Shown here: positions 1 through 9,271 of the stretch, piece by piece
Layout: each line of letters starts with the position of its first letter
How positions within the stretch are numbered: the first letter of the stretch is position 1
From: Pythium myriotylum
Taxonomy: Eukaryota; Oomycota; Peronosporomycetes; Pythiales; Pythiaceae
Direction: 5' to 3'
DNA: 64,000 nucleotides
NCBI GenBank assembly: GCA_023091665.1
Contig: JALJCQ010000009.1
Location: 1,240,001 to 1,304,000, forward strand
Program-made: the position numbers and the translations under genes
The notes under the pieces: generated by a model
The model's database searches: none
Told to the model about the DNA's origin: nothing
The model's input: only the letters and a program-made list of their open reading frames with translations

Positions 1-144
1 GCGAGTGCGGGCGTGAGCGTGAGCGCGTGGCTGAGAGGAGACGACGACCAGCCGTCGACAGACCAACAAGACCCAACGACCGTCACTGATCCTGCGGCAG
101 ATCAGTTAAGCAAGCCCAGGACGGATACTATTCCGCACGTTCCT

Positions 145-2028
145 ATGGCAACTCTGATGGCCCAGTGGCCGCAAGCAATTCTAGAGCGCACGCGCCTATG
201 TAAGGAGGCAAGTGAAGCATCGGCATCACCTCAGAGTGTCGTCTATTGGATTCGGAACACACTTCGTGTCAACCAGGGAAACTTTGCGCTGGCAGCGGCG
301 CTAGAACTGAGCAAGCACTATAAGCTGCCTGTCGTCGCCGTCTATCTCGCGCCGTCGTCCATCATGTACCCAGTGCGTCATGCCTCAGGGATCAACGACG
401 CTGTCACGAGATGGTCAATCGAAGAAGTTCGAAAGAGACTACGAGACGATTTCCACATCGAGCTGCTCGTATTCTCACCCCAGCTATCCTGGAAGGCGAC
501 ACACAAGGCCGGTGCCTCAAGTACTGATGGCGGCAGTGGTTTGTTCGCACTTCTCGATGCGCTTGACCCCGTTGCTGTGGTTACCGACGACGGATTCTCG
601 TCAAGTGCCCGAGCTGAAGTTGATTGTTTGCGACAGTATTTGCACACAAGAGTCCGCGCCTTGTGGAGCCTTCTGGCTGTTGATTCCATGACTTGCGTCC
701 CTTTTCAGTCCCAATCAGAAGCTGTGCGAAAATCCCTCGATATTGAAACCGCACCATATCTCACCGACGACCAGTTCTCAATTGAATATGCTTCGCTGCT
801 TCAGCATCGCAACGCGTTCTCGTTAGTCCCAGATCCATTGCCTACTAAGAGCATTCAAGCTCCGCTGTCGTTAGAGGTAAGAAATGCTGTGGGTGCCGCA
901 GCCAAGAAAGTGAATGTCGAGGAGGTTTTGTGGGAAGTTGTGGAAGCGATTAACGCAGAGGCTGCGACCAATATCGCGTCGGCCTCGGAGGCTTCTGCCT
1001 TAGCTCGGCTCGAAGCCCTAGTCTCCGTCACTGATGACCGCCCGGCCATCCAGCAAGAGCTTCAGGTACGGTGGAACATCGCACAACTCGCACGGACACC
1101 TACAGTCGCTCAGTTGGAACATGTTACAGGGTTCCGGCATCATGAGTTTGATCCCACTAATTCGGCACGGAAGCTTATTCTCTGGCTACGTCCTCGATAG
1201 ACTGGGATTGGTCATCTCACTTCTACCAAAGCCACATGATGCGAAGTCAAGAAAAGCTTTGGCTAACTTGAAGGTGTGCTAGTTTCTCCTGGCTTATTTG
1301 GCGAAAATTCTTACCTTTGCTGAAGGTGCTTCGCTCGCGAGCGTCGTCTCACTTAGCCAAGGACAGAGACTATAGTTTGTATCTCTCTTTGTGGGCTGTG
1401 AGGCAGCTGGAACGGTCTCAAGCTTTTACGGGTCGCTTAGCGCCCTTTCATTCCATCTTGTCGTTCAAGACCAATTTGTCGGAGATGTAAGCGATACATC
1501 GTTCTTTCAAGGTCATAGTGCTTGACTTGTGCCTTCTGATCAGGGAAACATACAAGCACTTGCTGCCGGGGTGGGTCTCGCCAAATGCGGCCTTAGGTGG
1601 CCACATCCGTCATATTCCACTTTACGATCCTTATCAACTCGAGAGTGGGCGCACGGATGACTTGTACTGGAACGAGATTCAAGTGTCTCTCATCGAGAAC
1701 AGGTACATGCATCCTTTGCTGATGCTGTACTGGGCATATAGGATCATGCAATGGAGCATATCTTCGCGAGCAGGTGTAGCGGTAAGTTTCTCCGTCCGAG
1801 CCGATGCTGATCTCGTCTCACTTTGACTCTTAAACTCAGACAATCGAGGACCTTCTCGATAAGTGCAGCCTAGGATCAACTGTATGTGCCGATTCCATTT
1901 TCAGTGTCTGGATCACACTGTTTCGTGTGGGAAAGGGGATGACTCAGCTTGATGACACGGACACCGTGTTCGTCCAGCGCGTTGAAGCAGAACTATCAAA
2001 TCAACAACGACTTCAGATTCGCAAATAG
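145..2028 (+). CDS. Divergent class II photolyase/cryptochrome-like protein, multi-exon, 5' end uncertain
   Basis: The first exon (open from the window edge; first ATG at 145) encodes a photolyase-type N-terminal alpha/beta domain: a VVYWIRNTLRVNQGNFAL stretch followed by LPVVAVYLAP, the usual layout of class II enzymes. A GT-AG intron at 1066-1129 leads to GSGIMSLIPLIRHGSLFSGY, in the place of the family's SxLSPYxHFG motif. The last exons (about 1545-1781 and 1840-2028, intron 1782-1839) give TDDLYWNEIQ and MHPLLMLYWAYRIMQW, matching the class II signatures for flavin binding (HDPLWNAAQ; MHGFLRMYWAKKILEW). Exons between 1274 and 1544 are not resolved with certainty. Many otherwise invariant residues differ (H-D-P to D-D-L, N-A-A to N-E-I), so CPD repair activity is doubtful; a signalling or decaying paralogue is possible. 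It converges on CFAP418 with a 46-bp gap. The true start may lie upstream of the window. Confidence 0.68.
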
Positions 2029-2074
2029 AGAGTAGCGTCTAATTCGTCCAGTATTTAATGATATCTTGGATCCA

Positions 2075-2937
2075 TCAGTGACCAGCGCATGACCACTTCA
2101 CGCGGCACATGTCCACCCGCGTCTGTACGTCAATTGAAAGCCATTTGCACTGGCAAGCGTAAGCTGCAGAGTCTTCGAGATCATGAAGATCAGTGACACA
2201 CAAACAATAGCCTTAGCTACCAAATACATACCAGGAGCGAGCTCCATCCGAGCTCGTAATTTTGCCTCATTCGGCACGTTCTCTCGAAAGAACATGTAAT
2301 CAGCATTCGAGGCCCATTTTCTAGCAAACAAATACATCAACGAACAATTGTCCATTCTGCAGGTCAATAGGGACTCACTTTCCAAGGAACTGAACAACTG
2401 TGAAGTCGCAATCGTTGCAACGAAGGTTGGCGCACACATTGTGGGAAGCAAATGCGGTGTTCAAACCGCGCTTTGCTGACTCACCTCCAAGCATTGGTGT
2501 TGAGCATCTGTAGCGTCATGATCATAGAGTGAGAGACTCACATTAGGTGTTTGGCCGTCAAGACGTCTTACTTCTTCGAGACTCCACAACTGACATGAAA
2601 CTCTTCAGCCTTCGAGTGCAGTGGTTTTGATGATGAAGTGGAACTTGGAGCATGACGTGGATAGACCTGGGCTGCGCTATCATCGTCATCGTCCCCGATC
2701 ATCTTCAGCAAGTCATCGATATCGTCCTACGGAGCTAAAATGAGATGAGTCGTTCCAATACATACCAACCGTCTCACGCACCACAGTTTTCTTTCGTAAC
2801 GACGAGGATGCCCGTAAACTATCATCGCTGCGCGAGTTATTGGAATTGCCCGAATTTGAGCTCGCCAGCGCTTTCTTCGCACTTGGCTTATCTTGCATCA
2901 CCTCCTCCACTTCGTCTAACAGGTCCTGGATATCCAT
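2075..2937 (-). CDS. CFAP418: CFAP418 (C8orf37) family protein
   Basis: Five exons on the minus strand: 2770-2937, 2572-2726, 2379-2507, 2232-2320 and 2075-2163. Joined, they give 209 residues, close to the 207 of the human protein. The N-terminus MDIQDLLDEVEEVM matches the acidic family start, exon 2 begins DDIDDLLKMI, exon 3 holds KCSTPMLGG and CANLRCNDCDF, exon 4 NADYMFFRENVPN, and the end is YACQCKWLSIDVQ to WSCAGH. Each has a direct counterpart in the vertebrate protein, including the paired cysteines. All four introns (43, 64, 58 and 68 nt) are GT-AG and keep phase; the first donor choice (GTTGGT) is the least certain. The family is linked to cilia and to photoreceptor outer-segment maintenance, so a flagellated zoospore stage fits. 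The gene converges on the photolyase-like gene downstream. Confidence 0.92.
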
Positions 2938-3047
2938 GGTGGTTTGTGAAGCGATCCGAAGCCTCAAATGGCAATGGGCAAAAAAAATAAAACTGAGAAG
3001 GCGAAGTACAACGACCAGGTCTATTTTCTGCGATGCATTTGGGATCC

Positions 3048-3109
3048 AAAACCGCATAACCGACTTTTAAGTCGGTTATGCGGTTTTGATCACATTTAAA
3101 AATGTGATC
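3048..3109. repeat. Two abutting perfect palindromes
   Basis: Arms 3048-3066 and 3069-3087 (19 bp each, 2-nt loop) form one perfect palindrome. It is followed with no spacer by a second with arms 3088-3097 and 3100-3109 (10 bp each, 2-nt loop). The pair lies between the CFAP418 start and the end of eIF2B gamma. The same two-in-a-row layout recurs at 9002-9160. There is no coding capacity; it could act as a convergent terminator-like hairpin or be a small foldback insertion. Confidence 0.9.
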
Positions 3110-3186
3110 TGCCTGAAAACGCGAAGCGTGTATGCAAGAAAAAAAAATCGCATTGCGCTCTTAACCAAGATTGATTACTGCATTCT

Positions 3187-4152
3187 CTACGCGGACATGG
3201 ACGACGACGCCGGGCGTTGTGGAATCCGCAAGCGAGACTTGACCTCTGCATCCATTGCTTTGTACGCCTGAACGGTATCGGCTCGTTCACAGTAACCGTT
3301 CGCGGGCATCACGAAACCGAAGCAGCGCAGCACGTCCTCTTCGTCAAACTTGCTTGTTGCAAGGGAAAGCGAAGACGCAAGCTGCTGCTTGCTCACAGCA
3401 TTCTCACGTACGCTCTCGGGCAACACTTGGACGCCACGAAACTGACGTCGGACAAGATGAGGAATCAGATCCGCCTTGATGCTCGCGATGTACTTCTTTT
3501 CCATGAGCAGGTCAAGAATCCAGTGCGAGAAAATGTAGAAATGTGCATCAAAAAGGTCTGTGTGCAACGTAAAGTTGGTCTTGCGCTTGGTCAGAGTCTT
3601 GGGAATATACATGTCCTCGTTCACGTGGACGGCCTGAGAAATCATCACGATGCGGGAGTCGCTGCCAGCCAACGCGATACAGTCTGTGAGATCCTTCTCA
3701 CGTCGCGGCTTCTCACCCTTGGCTTTATCCAGAGGTTCCTGCTGCTTGAGTAGCATAGTCACGCTCGCGTCGTTGATGCGGTGCGCATCCGCGACGTTGT
3801 GTACCACGACATCAGTGATCAAGTCGCCAGCAATTACGATAAAGTCTTTCTTGATCTTGTCCGAGATCTCGCGCAGCGCATCGGCTGTTTCAATGTTATC
3901 CTCAACTTCACACAGCTCGATGTGGATCTTGCCGTCGTACTCGCGAGTGACGTAGTCCTGAATCTGCGGCAGCATGTCGCCGACCGTGACCACAATCACA
4001 TCGGAGAATCCCGACGACTCGAGCAGGTTCAGCTGGTACCAGAGCAGGGGCTTCTTGTTAGCCGGCAGAAGAGACTTGGGCGTCTCGTCCGTGAGCGGGT
4101 AGAGGCGAATGCCGCGGCCACCCGCGAGGATGATTGCCTGGAACTCGGCCAT
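3187..4152 (-). CDS. EIF2B3: Translation initiation factor eIF2B gamma subunit, C-terminally short
   Basis: An unbroken 321-residue frame from ATG 4152 (MAEFQAIILAGG). It is the nucleotidyltransferase-like domain of eIF2B gamma: GGRGIRLYPLTDETPKSLLP near residues 11-30, NKKPLLWYQLNLLE, then GDLITDVVVHNV, HTDLFDAHFYIF and SIKADLIPHLVRRQF, all in family order. eIF2B is the cytosolic GDP-GTP exchange factor for eIF2, and gamma pairs with epsilon in the catalytic subcomplex. The family is usually about 450 residues with a left-handed beta-helix C-terminal domain. Here the frame ends soon after the RCFGFVMPANGYCERADTVQAY segment, and only about 250 bp separate the stop from the CFAP418 start, with no beta-helix coding visible. 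Either the lineage lacks this domain or the gene was truncated; the palindromes at 3048-3109 lie just beyond. Confidence 0.93.
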   Translation of the reverse strand: MAEFQAIILAGGRGIRLYPLTDETPKSLLPANKKPLLWYQLNLLESSGFSDVIVVTVGDMLPQIQDYVTREYDGKIHIELCEVEDNIETADALREISDKIKKDFIVIAGDLITDVVVHNVADAHRINDASVTMLLKQQEPLDKAKGEKPRREKDLTDCIALAGSDSRIVMISQAVHVNEDMYIPKTLTKRKTNFTLHTDLFDAHFYIFSHWILDLLMEKKYIASIKADLIPHLVRRQFRGVQVLPESVRENAVSKQQLASSLSLATSKFDEEDVLRCFGFVMPANGYCERADTVQAYKAMDAEVKSRLRIPQRPASSSMSA

Positions 4153-4437
4153 CTTGGACGAGCAGCTCAATTGGGTCTGTCGCCAGTGATGCAGCCTTAG
4201 GTGCGCGTAGCTCCAAGTGCGAACTTAAGCGTATGGGTGCGCACTTTTCCGGGGAGAACCATGAACGAAGAGAGACTGCAGTTTGTTGCGCGTAGTCTGC
4301 ATCCTCCTCGACGATGTGATTTCCAGAGCAACAGGCAGAGGACACTGGACGTTTATCAAAGTGATGCCATTACTATTGTGGTCTGGACGAGGAGCAAAAA
4401 ACTCGTCGTGAACCCCATCTTAAATGTCCTCTCCGAT

Positions 4438-5263
4438 TTACGCCTCAATTTCACGAATGCCGTTCGCGTCGACAATCTAAACGGGCGAGCGCGCAATGTG
4501 TCAGTGTGCAACCATTCCAAAACAGGTAGCAGTGGGAGGGGGCTGATGCTTACCTTGTAAATCCACTTGCCGTTGCGAACGAGGAAACGCATCTCCAACT
4601 CCTGGTGGCACTTCTGGAGAATCTGCGTTGCCTGCTCCACTGTGAGATCCGGCTATAAGACACACAGTGCGACCATCAGATCTTCAATTGGCAAATCCTT
4701 TCCCGAGCGCGTGCACCGACCTTCCATTCGCGATCAAAAATGGACAGACAGAAGTTCGCTCCGTAACCGTGGGCGCCAAAGTTCACCTTGACCATCGAGC
4801 CGAGGTAATCGATCCAGTGAAGCGACGGCACCGACTTCTTCATGTTTTCGGGTGTAACTTCGTCGTCTACTCCGCCGATGAGCAGGTTCACCTGGTAGGG
4901 AGACTTGCGCAGGAACTTGGCGAGCTCGCCACGCACGTAGTTGGCCGTGGCGTGGCCGTTGAGCGTGACTCCATTTCGCAGCTCGTACAGCTTCATGTTC
5001 TTCTGGATGTATTCGCCAAAGCCTACACGGTCGGCCTGCGGGCCGGTCGCGACCATGACCTTGTGGGCATCGAGCTCGACGTACTACGGACGCGGAAAGC
5101 ATCGTCAGTTCCGCGCTATTCGCTGCCGCGAGGGAGCGCCGTTGGGTCGCGGACGCACCTTGTCCTCGTCGTCCTTGTACACGAGAATGGAGCGCGCGAC
5201 CTTCGCGTCCGCCGCGAACAGCACGAAGTCCTTGCCGACGATACCAAACACCGACTCGGTCAT
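4438..5263 (-). CDS. PSMB2: 20S proteasome subunit beta-4 (PSMB2 type)
   Basis: Four phase-0 exons (5159-5263, 4721-5083, 4554-4652, 4438-4476) join to 201 residues, the same length as the human subunit. Exon 1 reads MTESVFGIVGKDFVLFAAD and ends DDEDK. Exon 2 carries FGEYIQKNMKLYELRNG, SPYQVNLLIGG, HWIDYLG and AHGYGANFCLSIFDR, exon 3 the TQILQKCHQELEMRF helix, and exon 4 IVDANGIREIEA. This is one of the non-catalytic beta subunits: it has no propeptide and starts directly without a Thr1 processing site. It takes part in the beta-ring of the 20S core. The introns (75, 68 and 77 nt) are all GT-AG. About 280 bp upstream separate it from the TPR gene, in the same direction, including a CCAAT-like box near 5347 on the + strand. 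Confidence 0.96.
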
Positions 5264-5540
5264 CTTCCTCTTGGTTCCTGCGAGAAATCTTTGCGTAGCT
5301 TTCCAGGAGGGGAGCAAAGATTTCGGCCTATTGACAGCATTTCATCCAATCAACGATGATTAGTAGCGTGATTGGTAGATATTGTGCAATGTGAGTGCAA
5401 GTTGCCTTTTCACCTCTTGAGAAGCTGCTGGCATCACGACCTGCTTGTTGGGTCAATAGACACTCAAAACAGCAGCCCAACGAAATTGGTAGAGCTGGGG
5501 CCCTTGTCGGGACATGAAATTTAAAAACTCCTGTACTTGT

Positions 5541-6551
5541 CTACCGAGCGTTGTTGTCCTCGCCTTCCTCCACGACGTCGAACAGCTCGAGAATTTCGTT
5601 CTGGATGGCCACGGCTTTATCCTCGTTGCCACTCGCGCGGTAGGCTTCCGCGAGGTTGTGTTTAGCCATGATGGTCTCGTGGTGCTCGCTCCCCCACTTG
5701 GCCTCTCGCACAGCGACGACCTGCTCGTACAGCTCGATAGCCTGCTCATAGTGTCTTGCTTCTTTGTACACGAACGCGAGGTTGTTCATGGCCAGTGCCG
5801 TGAGCGTACTCTGCTTCCCGACGCGCTTCTCCAAGGTCTCAAGCGCCTCCTTGAGCATGTCCACGGCCTTGTTGGCCTGCTTGTTATGCCAGTGGATAAT
5901 GCCGAGGTTGCACATGCTCAGCGCAATGTCGGGGTGCCCGGGCTCGAGTAGGAGGCGACGGATCTTGAGGCTCTCCTCGAAGCAGTCCTGCGCGCGATGC
6001 AACGCGCTCACGCGCTCCATGCCTTTGACCGAGTGAGCCATCGTCTGGTAGACCGAGCCGAGATTGTGGAGCGTAGTCGCGAACGACGCGTGCTGCTCGC
6101 CCACGCTCTCCTTGTAGATCCTCAGCGCGTACTCGTACGACTCGATAGCCTCCTCCATCTGTCCCGAGTTCTTGTACATGAGCGCGATGTTGGTGATCGT
6201 GCTCGCGTACACCGGGTGGGTCTCTCCGAAGTGGCTCTGCACGAGGTCGCGGCACTGGAGGCCGATCTCCAGCGCCGTCTCGTAGTTGCCCGCGCTGTAC
6301 GCGTCGCGGATCTCGCGCTGCATGGCCGCGATGTCCTCTTCCACCTGCACGTAGCTCGCCTTGGGCGTGTGGTCGTGGCGAAGCACCTGCACGGTCGGAC
6401 GCGCTTTCGTGGGCTGCTGGTCGTCGCCGGCGCTCGCGAAGCCACGAGCGGAGAGCGCGGGCGTTGGGCGAGCGCGTGTGCGCAGCGACGAGGCCAGCGG
6501 CGGCGCGCGTGGCGAGAAACGGCGCGCAGCAGCGAGCGTGCGAGCGTGCAT
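5541..6551 (-). CDS. Kinesin-light-chain-like TPR protein with likely mitochondrial presequence
   Basis: A single-exon 336-residue protein from ATG 6551. Residues 1-40 are rich in Arg, Ala and Ser with no acidic residue and reach RGFASAGDD, typical of a mitochondrial targeting peptide cleaved near residue 37-40. From about residue 72 to 327 there are five to six tetratricopeptide repeats of the 42-residue kinesin-light-chain type, each with the HP..A...NLA..Y...G...EA...Y..AL pattern, for example ASTITNIALMYKNSGQMEEA and LTALAMNNLAFVYKEARHYE. Such repeats make protein-binding superhelices; the partner cannot be told from sequence. No motor-binding N-terminal heptad region is present, so it is unlikely to be a true kinesin light chain. 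A TTC19-like role is possible but not shown. Confidence 0.9.
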   Translation of the reverse strand: MHARTLAAARRFSPRAPPLASSLRTRARPTPALSARGFASAGDDQQPTKARPTVQVLRHDHTPKASYVQVEEDIAAMQREIRDAYSAGNYETALEIGLQCRDLVQSHFGETHPVYASTITNIALMYKNSGQMEEAIESYEYALRIYKESVGEQHASFATTLHNLGSVYQTMAHSVKGMERVSALHRAQDCFEESLKIRRLLLEPGHPDIALSMCNLGIIHWHNKQANKAVDMLKEALETLEKRVGKQSTLTALAMNNLAFVYKEARHYEQAIELYEQVVAVREAKWGSEHHETIMAKHNLAEAYRASGNEDKAVAIQNEILELFDVVEEGEDNNAR

Positions 6552-6665
6552 TAGTGTCCTCGTCTGTGGGAATCGACGGTCAGGACCGGACCACCATAAA
6601 AGAATTGACAGAATGTGCATACCATGAGATATTGGTCTCCGTTATTTCTGTGGATCATCTCACCC

Positions 6666-8303
6666 CTAGAAGCCCTCGCCGGCGGCGGTGGCCTTGGGCA
6701 CGCACGTCGCCACGGGCGAGCACGGCGCCGTGACGCAGTCGGACTGCAGCAGCTGGCAGGCCTCGTTCGGCCCACAGCGGTCGGCGTGGCACACGTCCAC
6801 GCAGTGCGCGCGGAGCCGACCGCCGCCGTCCTCGCATCGCTTGTAGCGGCGGCACGTGAGCGTCGCGCACGTGAGTCGCGTCTGGCGCCCGCAGGCACCC
6901 TCGTGGACGACGGAGAGCTGCGGGATCTCGCACTTGGCGTTGTTGAGCATGCACGCGTTGAGGTACGTCTCGCCGTCCGAGCCGCACACGGGCGCGTCGG
7001 TGCCGGGGCACACCGAAGGCACGCACGACGGTCCACTACCACGAGCCTCGTGGGTCGTTCCCAGGTACAATTCCGAGCAGCTACTGTTCCCCAGCCTGGT
7101 GACGCGCGGGTCTTGGCAATTGGCGAACGTAAAGAGACATTCATTGCCGTAGGTGATACCGTTCGAGCCGCACACTGGCGCGTAGTCTTTCCCGCAGTAC
7201 GGATTGCAGTCAGCACTTGTCTCTTGAACCGCTAGCGATGGCACACCGCCAGTCGAGGGAGCGTGACCCATGATGCAGAGCCCGTCGTACTGCTTTTCTA
7301 ACTCAGGCGCCTCGCACTTGGACGAGAGTAAGTGGCACGGATTGATGTACGACCGCGAGTCGGTGCCGCATATTGGCTCGATAGCAACAGCGCCCGTGGG
7401 ACACTCAAGCGTACAGTACGCGCTGAATTTATGGCGGTCTGTGTGAACATCCACGGCTGTGTCGACCTCGACCTCGTCCAACTCGACAGGCACATCAAAC
7501 ACGACCCCCCACACATCCCCCGTGGATTGAACCTCTATCGGGACGAGCTTGTTGTCACATGGGCCTTTGGATACGATAAAGAGCGACTCGCTCGGAGATT
7601 CGCAGTACGCGTTCTTGAACTGGCACTCGTTGCTATATGTGTATCCGTTCGAAGCGCATACGGGGTCGTTGGTGGCATCACATGCCAGGTCACCATTGTC
7701 ACAGTCGTAGTTCCGAGATGATTTACCAGCCGGGGTTTCCCCGACACCACTTCCTTCAACTGAAGTATCAGCGACGACGGGTGACTCGATACCATCGCTG
7801 TCTGTGATTGTGGGACTAGTGACGCCGTCAATGTCAATAGGCACGTCAAAGACTTCTTTCGTGAACGTAATGCCGTCATTATCACCGTCGTCTACTGATT
7901 GGACTTGCAGAGCTGCGTCGTCGCTGCATGTGCCATTAGACACAATGTAGAATGTGTCACTAGGATTTTCGCAATACGCGTTCTTGAACTGGCACGGATT
8001 GCTATAGGTGCGCCCATTGGATGTGCAAACTGGGCTGTAAACTTGCGGGCATGTCAGATTTCCATCACATACAATAGTCTCGGTTGCCATTGGGAATGGA
8101 GTTGGTGTCAGCGTCTCGCTGGCAGTGGCAGTAGCAGTAGCAGTAGCAGTAGCAGTAGCAGTAGCAGTAGTAGTAGCAGTAGCAGTAGCAGTAGCAGTAG
8201 CAGTAGCAGTAGCAGTAGTGATCGTATCATCGACTTCTTCGCCATATGGCAGCATCATGGAGGTAGAGAGGACAGCGAGAAAGACCCCAACCCACGCCTT
8301 CAT
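6666..8303 (-). CDS. Secreted five-domain Kazal-like serine protease inhibitor
   Basis: 545 residues from ATG 8303. Residues 1-20 (MKAWVGVFLAVLSTSMMLPY) are a signal peptide, and 28-63 a Thr-Ala tract. Kazal domains lie at about 81-128, 203-251, 299-345, 368-411 and 429-473; each has the PVCxSNGxTYxNxC core (PIC in domain 3) and a distal Cys. A final Cys-rich tail of ten Cys (481-536) is not a Kazal fold I recognise. The presumed P1 residues (second after the second Cys) are Gln, Ala, Thr, Lys and Gly, so only domain 4 looks trypsin-directed. Domains 1 and 2 and their acidic linkers (FDVPIDIDGV, FDVPVELDEV) are closely alike, pointing to internal duplication. Oomycetes secrete Kazal inhibitors that block host or own proteases; the target of this one is unknown. 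It has no intron. Confidence 0.94.
   Translation of the reverse strand: MKAWVGVFLAVLSTSMMLPYGEEVDDTITTATATATATATATATTTATATATATATATATASETLTPTPFPMATETIVCDGNLTCPQVYSPVCTSNGRTYSNPCQFKNAYCENPSDTFYIVSNGTCSDDAALQVQSVDDGDNDGITFTKEVFDVPIDIDGVTSPTITDSDGIESPVVADTSVEGSGVGETPAGKSSRNYDCDNGDLACDATNDPVCASNGYTYSNECQFKNAYCESPSESLFIVSKGPCDNKLVPIEVQSTGDVWGVVFDVPVELDEVEVDTAVDVHTDRHKFSAYCTLECPTGAVAIEPICGTDSRSYINPCHLLSSKCEAPELEKQYDGLCIMGHAPSTGGVPSLAVQETSADCNPYCGKDYAPVCGSNGITYGNECLFTFANCQDPRVTRLGNSSCSELYLGTTHEARGSGPSCVPSVCPGTDAPVCGSDGETYLNACMLNNAKCEIPQLSVVHEGACGRQTRLTCATLTCRRYKRCEDGGGRLRAHCVDVCHADRCGPNEACQLLQSDCVTAPCSPVATCVPKATAAGEGF
8121..8220. repeat. In-frame hexanucleotide microsatellite (GCAGTA)n
   Basis: About sixteen GCAGTA/GTAGCA units with two imperfect ones. 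On the minus strand they encode the alternating Thr-Ala tract directly after the signal peptide of the Kazal inhibitor. Because the unit is six bases, slippage would lengthen or shorten the linker by dipeptides without shifting the frame. Confidence 0.95.
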
Positions 8304-9001
8304 CGTTCTGCAGTTCTCTTCGAGCCGTTCGAATCCAAATTATGTGGGGAAATTCGGCTTCTATCGCCTTGAGCGAAACGACTGTTGAGGGGCTATCTAT
8401 TATTATTTATGAACATCGCATGTTGTTTGGAGTTTCGTGGCTTCTCATGTACGGAACGAGTCGTGTGCTGTCACAGCGCCGGCTCAAGCATTGTCGAAAT
8501 TTCCCATAATTCTTGAGTTGGTTTACAGGTTCACTGGACGAGTGCGCAGCCCAGAAACTCGCGCGCTCTCTACGGTGTGCGGGACGATGTGACGGCCGCC
8601 AATTTCTAAGCGTCGCCGCGCGGTGGCGCGGCGGCGAAGAGCAATGGTTCTAATTTTGCAGTTGACCTTTTTTAAACTCTTTCAGCTCGGTCACACTAAA
8701 CCCAAGTTAATTTATTACATTACGCGGAGTCTTTTTGGTTCCCAGGATAATGGGCTTCGCCCAATAACCAATACAGATTCTGAGAGTTATCCATACAATT
8801 TTGAAGACAACCAATTCGAACTTAACAGGGTGTGCTTCGGTACTTATTAAACGAGGCCTTTTTTACAGGCTGATTAGACCTATTAGGCCATTGCTCCCCT
8901 CCAGATTCGAATTACGGTAGACAAAAGGCGTGATCAGAACGCCAGTAAAACGCACTACACACATGTCTACTTTTTATGGTTCAAAATTTTATTCCGGATT
9001 T
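8304..9001. other. Intergenic, no gene recognised
   Basis: The stretch holds the presumed promoter side of the Kazal gene and a GC-rich inverted repeat near 8610-8637 (CGCCGCGC and GCGCGGCGG). An AT-rich open frame at 8641-8850 has no recognisable domain and reads like decayed sequence. Confidence 0.5.
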
Positions 9002-9160
9002 CGTGAAAAAAACCAGGGCTACTTGACTCGTGGATCGCTTGTTAAAACAAGCGATCCACGAGTCAAGTAGCCCTGGTTTTTTTCACGGAGATTCAGTGTT
9101 AATTCTGCAGTTGAGATTTTTGTTTAAAAAATCTCAACTGCAAAATTAACACTGAATCTC
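9002..9160. repeat. Two abutting long palindromes (foldback)
   Basis: Palindrome one: arms 9002-9043 and 9046-9087, 42 bp each, perfect, 2-nt loop. Palindrome two follows immediately at 9088-9160, with arms of about 34 bp and one mismatch. The arms of the first contain CTACTTGACTCGTGGATCG, a core found again near 17737-17755 and 25441-25458 (copy 2: 43937-43954). This is typical of foldback insertions or of template switching during repair; nothing is encoded. Confidence 0.93.
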
Positions 9161-9271
9161 CCAGTCAACCGAAGCCGTTCACCCAGGGTTAGCCAAAAAG
9201 CGATGGATCGTAGAAACGTTTTTATGCCGTTAAAAGGATTCTCCTCTCGTAAAAATGTTTAAACTATCGTA

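Noticed and set aside
3217..4200. Long plus-strand frames opposite eIF2B gamma
   Set aside because: Mirror frames of a well-supported minus-strand gene with family motifs throughout; composition is that of an antisense shadow.
4667..5363. 230-codon plus-strand frame opposite PSMB2
   Set aside because: It spans introns and exons of PSMB2 and has no recognisable domain.
7899..8388. Plus-strand frames rich in Ser or Val over the microsatellite
   Set aside because: Antisense of the Kazal gene's signal peptide and Thr-Ala tract; no start context or domain.
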